Shown piece after piece: positions 57,533 to 64,000 of a stretch of DNA of 64,000 nucleotides (positions are counted from its first letter, which is position 1; the number at the start of each line of letters is the position of its first letter). Both the position numbers and the translations under genes were made by a program. The notes beneath the pieces were generated by a model. That model was not told the DNA's origin. It did no database searches and worked only from the letters and a program-made list of their open reading frames with translations. The DNA is from Engraulis encrasicolus (Eukaryota > Chordata > Actinopteri > Clupeiformes > Engraulidae), in assembly GCF_034702125.1 (NCBI RefSeq), contig NC_085869.1:14523044-14587043 (forward strand), written 5' to 3'.

Positions 57533-58454
57533 CCACCAGCGCATCCAAGGCGATGAACAGAAAACAATGAAAAGCAGTCGAAGAAAAAGCTTTATTTGCA
57601 CACTCTGTAAGCACTGCGCTCGAAGGCTCATTTCTCAGTCTGTTTATTGCGGTACTCATAAGCTGACATTTATGGGGCTATGTGAAAAATTTACAAAAAC
57701 TGGTACAGCACCTTAGGGGAAGCGTAGGGTTGTGTGTTTCTTTCCCTTTTCTTCCAAATGAGGGGGAGGTTTCTTTTGAGCAGTACAGAAAAACATAGCC
57801 ACTAAAATAGCAAACATGGATTATGTAAAGGTGACAACATTTGCTTGAACACTGCTTGTACAAATATCTACGACAATCACTCATGCTCAAGGTTAAGTGA
57901 TCACAAACTGGTAGCAAATAATATTGTAACTAAAAGGGACATTGAAACAGACATTTTCAGCAGACAAGTTTAACCTCTTATGAACTAATGAATGATAATA
58001 TACAGTTTAACTGTAACAGTTTACCTTTCAAAAACTGTAATTCTTTGTTATTTTGACACTTTGATTTTTATAACTCGCCTACATATTCTACAGTAACGCA
58101 CAAATGGAATTACTCTTAGCCAGAAATCACTTCAATTAAACAGTCAGTCTGATCTGTCCTCAAATATGGTTTTGATGTGTTTTGGCAAGAGAAGAGAAGA
58201 TGAACACTTCTGTATATGCGATGTATACTGTACTTAATACGATGTATTTGGTGCCACTAATGTATGGATATTTTGTTTGTTTGTTTGTTTGTTTTAGTGG
58301 ACTATCTAAGCATATTCATTGCAACATTGTATATTCAACCTCCAATTACTAATGAATTTATTTACATTAAATGATGTTACTCCACCTGACGTTTGAGCCC
58401 AAAAAACGTATTTTACCAATCTACTTTATCCAGACAGGACAACTCAAAAGTGTG
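57533..58454. other. Non-coding stretch without recognised features
   Basis: AT-rich; contains a short (TTTG)n run near 58275. No exon recognised. Confidence 0.4.
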
Positions 58455-58575
58455 ATAGGAAATTAGAGGGAGAGAGAGATGGGAGAGGATCGGGAAAAGA
58501 CCTCAGACCGGAATCAAACTCAGGGCCCCGGCAAAACAATACGGCGCCTTAGCCATTTGAGCTACGGCCGAGGTC
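58455..58575 (-). mobile_element. tRNA-derived SINE copy (minus strand)
   Basis: The complement has gctcaaatggctaaggcgcc-like head and gggccctgagtttgattccgg B-box region, with the CT-rich body complement at its left. Confidence 0.6.
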
Positions 58576-58638
58576 AGGCTCCTATAACTTGCATCCCTTT
58601 GAAGATATAAATATAGATTCGAAATAATACTTGGCTGC

Positions 58639-58812
58639 ACTTGAGTTTTTCTTTTACGTCAGACATGTAAAAGTTTTATCTTTTACCTTGCATGTTTCAA
58701 CATGTATAACTTCCGTCTTCATCAGAGCGTCGAAACATGTCAGGTAAAAGGATTGAAACAAGGTACAAGATAAAACTTTTACATTTCTGAGGTAAAAGAA
58801 AAACTCAAATAT
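58639..58812. repeat. Inverted repeat around a CTGATGAAG word
   Basis: The arms about 58639-58690 and 58765-58812 (cttgagtttttcttttac and its complement) pair imperfectly. The centre carries cttcatcagagcgtcgaaac, a motif that is common at fish retroelement ends. Confidence 0.6.
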
Positions 58813-59148
58813 GATCTAAACAGTTAGACATAATAAACATTATACATATAGTACATGGTTGCCTTTATATGCTGTTTTCCCTGCTCCTGGGCCCTGTCTC
58901 TTTCTCTCATATAGGTCACTGAGGACACTCAAGGAATGCACAATGACGGCTCATGTAGCACATTTTTGTTTCACTTCTTTTCCCTCCCACATTATGATTT
59001 CTTTTCTTTTTGAACTGCCTTGAAAGGTAAAACTCCTTAAAGTGTCTGATCAAGATGAATATCAGTTTGGCCAGCCACAGACACCCTGGCAACTGCTTTC
59101 AGCATTGCTCACCCATCTGACAGACACACACAAGCACGCACGCACGCG

Positions 59149-59281
<133 letters not shown>

Positions 59282-59399
59282 AACTCACATTCACACACCT
59301 GCTTGAATAACACACACACACTCAAACAAACAGAGAGAGAGAGAGAGAGTGAGAGAGAGACTCAAGCTGAACCCAATACCTGTACCTCATAAATCTACC

Positions 59400-60678
59400 A
59401 GATAGAGAGTTGAAGAGAATACAAATTCTAGAGTGAAATGTTGAGGTAAGCACTTTTTCTGCCGCAGGTTCCTTTATCTCAATGTCAGGATGGAGTCGTT
59501 GGGCGTTCATGGGGAACACAACGCATACTGATACAAAAGTGCCATTGCCATTACCCTGCTTCAAAAGATCCTGCGACAGATGAGGAACGTGTCCAAAATG
59601 CTCTTTGGTAATTACCATGCCAAATGTTTCATGGGTCCTGTGTCTTGTGTCTGTGACTCACCCTTTAGTCTGTTATTGGCTACATCTACGTGATGCTTTT
59701 TATTCTGAATTAATCACTCATCTCCAAGCATTTATATGATACATCACAATCCATTGTTTAGCATGTAGTGTACCCAGTTCTGAACACTTTTCAAACTTAA
59801 CGATCGTACAGCATACAAAGTATACTGAAATCCTATAAAATCTATTGTGAAGAACAGTCACTCAATGTGAAGTATGAGACACACATGTTCTCGTGCATGT
59901 ACAGCACTGTATGTGTCCATACTATATGTGCGTTTAGACATTTCAGTGTTACAAAACATTGTGCATATGAGTCTGGTTTCAAGCTGCTCTTCATCACTGT
60001 CTTGGTAAAGGGTCCTCGAGAGCACTTTCCTTCCCTCCGCTCCGGTTAGCGTTTGTTACATGTTCTCTGTAAGTGGTTATGCTGCTGGTTTCCCATGGAG
60101 GTCAAAGCCATGGTACCCACAGGGGCCAGCCATTAGAGCTGCAGCCAGACATCATGGATATAACATGAAGCAGTAAAGCATGTGAAGTGCCCCTTCGCTC
60201 TTGTGCTGGTTGAGACGTCCCTTGGGTGTGTACGTCCACACAGTCAACTTTGTACAGTATTTCATTAGGGCCAATGTCTGCCGAGTGATTTTCAGCTTCC
60301 TCGGAATGCCCACTGCACTTTTCGCATGCTAATGTTACATAAGAAAGTGGCATACTTTCACGGGAAATAAAAACAGCGAGGAGAAATTCAAGCCTACTTT
60401 GTCTGTAACATGCCGTTTTTCTTTTTTTTTTCAAGTGGAAAAATTCCCACGGTCCCTCTTGTCAACATAAATGCACTTAATTTGATGTATGTCTTTGTGT
60501 TGACCCAAGAAAAGCACGAATGCCGTGTAGAAAAAACACTCAACTCATGACTCACATGTTTCCGTACATTTCTTACATTGCAAATCAGAGATCTGCCATG
60601 CTACTCAGTAAAATCAGCCTATAGCAGTATCACATCGAGCCCAGCTGTGCCTGGGTAGGCTACTCAAAGGGGCATTGG
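59400..60678. other. Non-coding stretch without recognised features
   Basis: Short ORFs only on both strands. No supported exon or element. Confidence 0.4.
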
Positions 60679-61091
60679 CAGTTCTGGACTGGTGATCTGA
60701 CATACAGGGCATTTTCCCGGTGGGCCGACAGTCCTCAGGGGCTGATGTGTTTGTTTTCTTTTTTTTTGTTTACATTTTTTCCTTAAACATTGGCCCACAA
60801 TTTAGGGGGCGGCCCTATCAGTGCATCCTGAATATGACTGAGCTCATCACAATTCTAGTATGGGGGCCTGCTTTCTGGTCCCAATCCAGAACTGGGTATT
60901 GGGTGTGCGATCCCCATTTGGTTTCAATATTAAATTTTGATCCATAGTTGTGTAAATAGCCTGGTCTCATCTCATCATTTTGTTTGCCATGATGACTCAA
61001 GTCAAACAGTGGCTGGCAAGCAGGATGGGGGTGAGATGAAGGGTCATGTTGTTGAAATAGAAGGGTCCCCTTACAGAGAACAGGTTTCTTG

Positions 61092-61270
61092 TGCCTCTTT
61101 TCCACTGCCGGTTTTCTGGTAGGCCTACAGCTCGACACAGCGAGACTCAGCCACCACTTTTTTGCTTTTCGAATATGCACGACACCTCAATCGTAAAGCA
61201 AAAACTGGCAGCCGAGTCGCGCTGTGTCGAGCTGTAGGCCTACCAGAAAACCGGCAGTGGAAAAGAGGCA
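61092..61270. mobile_element. Foldback MITE (TGCCTCTTTTCCACTGCC ends)
   Basis: A 179-bp palindrome. The arms of about 50 bp are nearly perfect complements, with a 75-bp spacer. The flank ttg is present on both sides, a possible 3-bp duplication. Confidence 0.75.
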
Positions 61271-61502
61271 TTGGTTCACAGTCCCCAGTCACTGCATGTT
61301 ACTCTCACTGGTCAATGGAGGAACGAGGTGGCCGGTGATGGTAAGGGAAGCTGACAGCCAGGTGTGGGTGGCAGAATTAGGTCCTCATTACATTGAATGT
61401 ATTGGATATTAAGGGGGGGACCTTTCAGATTGCTTTGTCCAAAGCTGATGGTGGTCATGATGGAGGACGAGAAGAAGGTGGTGGTTGAAATAGTGATTGT
61501 GT

Positions 61503-62136
61503 TAGGGCTCTTACACACCAGGGCGGTAAAGCGTCGCGGAACGGCCGCGTTTTTTACCGGCGTCGGTGAAAATACATTGAAACATATGAAGAGTTCAGAT
61601 GCAAAACCCCCTAAGTGCCATTTCAGAAAATAATCTCAATTAATTTTTATTTAACAGAAAGCTATCAAAATTGCATTTTTTTTTTATTTTACTCATGTAA
61701 TATAACTATTTATATGTATTATCAAGTACATGAATGTAAACCAAACCAACAACAGGGTTCTCTAAAAATATATAAGTGCAGGTCTTCAGAAATGGAGTTA
61801 GGGGTTTTTGCATCTGAACTCTTCATATCTGTCCTTACACACCAACCGGCGGTAGTCGAGCGTCAGCGGCGCGGGAGCCTGCTCCGCGCCGCGCTGCATT
61901 TGGTAAATAGAACTCGAGCATATTTTTCACGCCGGCGACTGGCGGTGTCTCATTCAAATGAATGGAAAAGTAGCATGCTAGCTTTGGCTGTGGGGAGGGT
62001 TTTGAACAGGACTGGCCGCGCATGCCGACGCTGTCAGTGTGAAAGGCAGAGAAAAACACGCCGGCCGAAACTAAGCAGAAAGACCGCGTTCGTCCTGCGG
62101 CCGTTCCGTTCCGCCTTGGCATGTTTTGGCCCTTAG
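61503..62136. mobile_element. GC-rich interspersed repeat (TTAGGGCTCTTACACACC start) with a nested MITE
   Basis: It starts ttagggctcttacacacc and ends ttttggcccttag, with ttacacacc repeated after the insertion. The 173-codon ORF across it (61615-62136) starts in the nested MITE and has no known domain. Confidence 0.55.
61588..61824. mobile_element. MITE with 4-bp target duplication, copy 2, nested
   Basis: A 237-bp copy of the element at 33671, with inverted ends gaagagttcagatgcaaaac and duplicated flank atat. Confidence 0.85.
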
Positions 62137-62850
62137 AAGAAGCCCTCTCTCACCCAGCCCCCCCGACACACACACACACCACCAAATTATAGTGTTCAGT
62201 GTCACATGTGCCTTACCTAAGCAGCACATAGCAGCCCAAGACAAAGTGGCCAACAAAGCTGCGCATGTTTATCCTATATTTCTTTAACAGAGTATGGTGG
62301 AGAGCGACATGTCGGTGGTGATTGGTAAAAGTGGTGCTGCTAGAAATGGGTTCCTTGATGCTAAGTGTATGTATGTCCCAATTGTAGGATGTGGAGATTG
62401 AGAAGATGGTGGAGGTGATGATGATTTTCAGTAGTAATAGTAGTAGTCAGAGCCTTGGAATTCAGAGTTGTGACAAGCAGGATAGGCTAAAGGAATTTTG
62501 CGGGTGACATGATTCACATAGATTCAAATAATTGTAGTCAGTGGCTTTCTTTTCGGTACAGACCAACACAGACCCAGTTCAGAACAAGAAAAAGATGACG
62601 TAAAAAAAAGAAATGAAAAATGAATTACATTTACGTTTACTGCACTTTCTGTGTTCAACGATCATTTGCTGGAAATATTTTGGAACTATGGCCAGGCTGA
62701 TTTGAGTGTCAAAGGCTCCATGAGCCGCCATCTGTGTAAAAATGGAACACAGAGGTCAATGGGAATGGGATGAGTCTTACTTCCATGGCTCTAGTAGTGG
62801 TGGTGCTGGGTCTTATTGTGTGTATTGCTCCAACCAAACAGCCAACTGAG

Positions 62851-63208
62851 TAGGGATGCACCGATACACATTTTTTCACTTCCGATCCGATCCCGACATC
62901 TAAATTTGGATATCTGCAGATACCGATACTACTCCGATCCAATACCAAAATCACATATATGCGTGGGTTCTGACTATTTAGTCAGAAAAGGGAGTCAGAA
63001 GAACAGGAAAACAATGAATAAGTAAAAAGTAACAAGTAAAAAAATGTAACAACCCCATCCTGAAAACTAATCTGCAAGGGTTGTGATTTCAAATTAACAT
63101 TACCTGGCTCAATGTCAGTATCAGGAAAATGCCGATACGATCCGATCTTTGAATTTTGTTGATATCTGAACCCGATACCGATACACCGATACCAGTATCC
63201 CATCCCTA
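62851..63208. mobile_element. hAT-type MITE (TAGGGATGCACCGATAC ends)
   Basis: A 358-bp element. The right end is gataccagtatcccatcccta. The flanks caactgag and caaccgag match at seven of eight bases. The interior repeats ccgatacc-type words. Confidence 0.88.
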
Positions 63209-63635
63209 CAACCGAGCTGACCATGTTTATTCCATGTCTATGATAGAGCATGGAGAAGCAGAAGGACATGGTGGTGGCACTAGCGGTGGTGATTGGTGGG
63301 CCTACGTGCTTTGTAGTACTAGTAGTGGTGCTACTAGGGAATGTTGCAATGCGTCCAACCAAGCAAGCCAAGCCAGCTGACCATGTTGTTTATCCAGATT
63401 GTATGCTGTGGCATGTCAGTAGCAACAGCAGGGGGTGTGTGGTAGACAGAGCAGTAAAAGACTAGAATGGCCAGTAGTTACACTGAGCTGAGTGCCTGTG
63501 GTGAAGACTGTGATGAGTAAATTTCTGCTAATTCAACTCCTAGAGAGTAGGACCGACAACACAATGAGTACTTTTAAGTGTTGAATTAATTAACAGTTTG
63601 AAACATACAATCCAGAGGTGGGCAGTGTCTCCACA

Positions 63636-63937
63636 CAGGCCCGCCAACAGGGGTGGGGGGTTGGGCAATGGGTCAGTTATCCCGGGCCCAGACACATGGG
63701 AGGCCCAGAATTGGACTCTGAGGAAGACGCGCACTCGTCAGTCAATATGCTCGCACCACAATAAAAACTGAGTTTTTAAAACAAAAGTATCTGAGTGCTC
63801 CAGTCATCCCTGGCCTAGTCTTTCTGAAGTTGACCAGTTTGCTTTCCTGGGTCCCCATTACATTGTACAAATGCATGTATGGAGGAATGGGCCAGATGAT
63901 TTTGTTCAGGGCCTGGAAAAATCTGTCGGCGGTCCTG
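63636..63937 (-). mobile_element. hAT-type MITE (family B, minus strand), enlarged
   Basis: It runs from caggcccgccaacag to ctgtcggcggtcctg, with flanks tctccaca and tctccact (seven of eight). At 302 bp it is about twice the usual family B length, so it probably holds an unrecognised insertion around 63720-63835. Confidence 0.75.
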
Positions 63938-64000
63938 TCTCCACTTATGTGAATATTGCCCCAGTGCAGCCTCTCCCTGGGAAACGCTTGCACTTGCTCG

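Noticed and set aside
61615..62136. 173-codon plus-strand ORF
   Set aside because: It starts inside a MITE and runs through a GC-rich repeat; no recognisable domain or splice context.

Overview
The window looks like a piece of a teleost fish genome. The evidence is a vertebrate gene (fam171b) with canonical GT-AG introns, long (CA)n, (CT)n, (TATC)n and (CTGY)n microsatellites, and dozens of short interspersed repeats of types common in bony fish (hAT-type MITEs with 8-bp target duplications, TTAA-flanked foldbacks, a Tc1 relic, L2-like LINE tails, tRNA-derived SINEs). I cannot name the species. No bacterial, viral or organellar sequence is seen.

Layout. (1) 1-8317: no exon recognised; by position this is probably intron 1 of fam171b. 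It holds an unexplained cluster of a 14-16 bp motif (1-1735), a roughly 120-160 bp minisatellite (4200-6020) and nested MITEs. (2) 8318-17415: eight coding exons of fam171b on the plus strand, from the start of the extracellular domain to the stop codon. The signal-peptide exon is not visible. Two introns carry tandem duplications that copy a splice site together with exon sequence. (3) 20474-22664: a compact five-exon plus-strand gene predicted to encode a 225-residue protein with two death-fold (CARD-like) domains. It lies just downstream of an ISRE-like site, a GAS-like site and a TATA-like box, so it looks interferon-inducible. (4) 25578-25955: a THAP-type zinc-finger ORF, possibly truncated by a 1-nt frameshift. 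(5) 26-64 kb: no cellular gene that I can support. This part is dominated by MITEs, SINEs, LINE 3' fragments, a Tc1 transposase relic, palindromes and microsatellites.

How it fits together. The three gene models lie on the same strand, but nothing in the sequence ties them functionally. FAM171B is a neuronal-type single-pass membrane protein of poorly known function. The CARD-like protein would act in innate immune or cell-death signalling. The THAP protein would bind DNA. The most distinctive content is the possible interferon-regulated stand-alone tandem-CARD gene, the 11-copy TCACACC-type motif cluster, the duplicated splice sites in fam171b, and a very well preserved record of nested MITE insertions with exact target duplications, including filled and empty element pairs.
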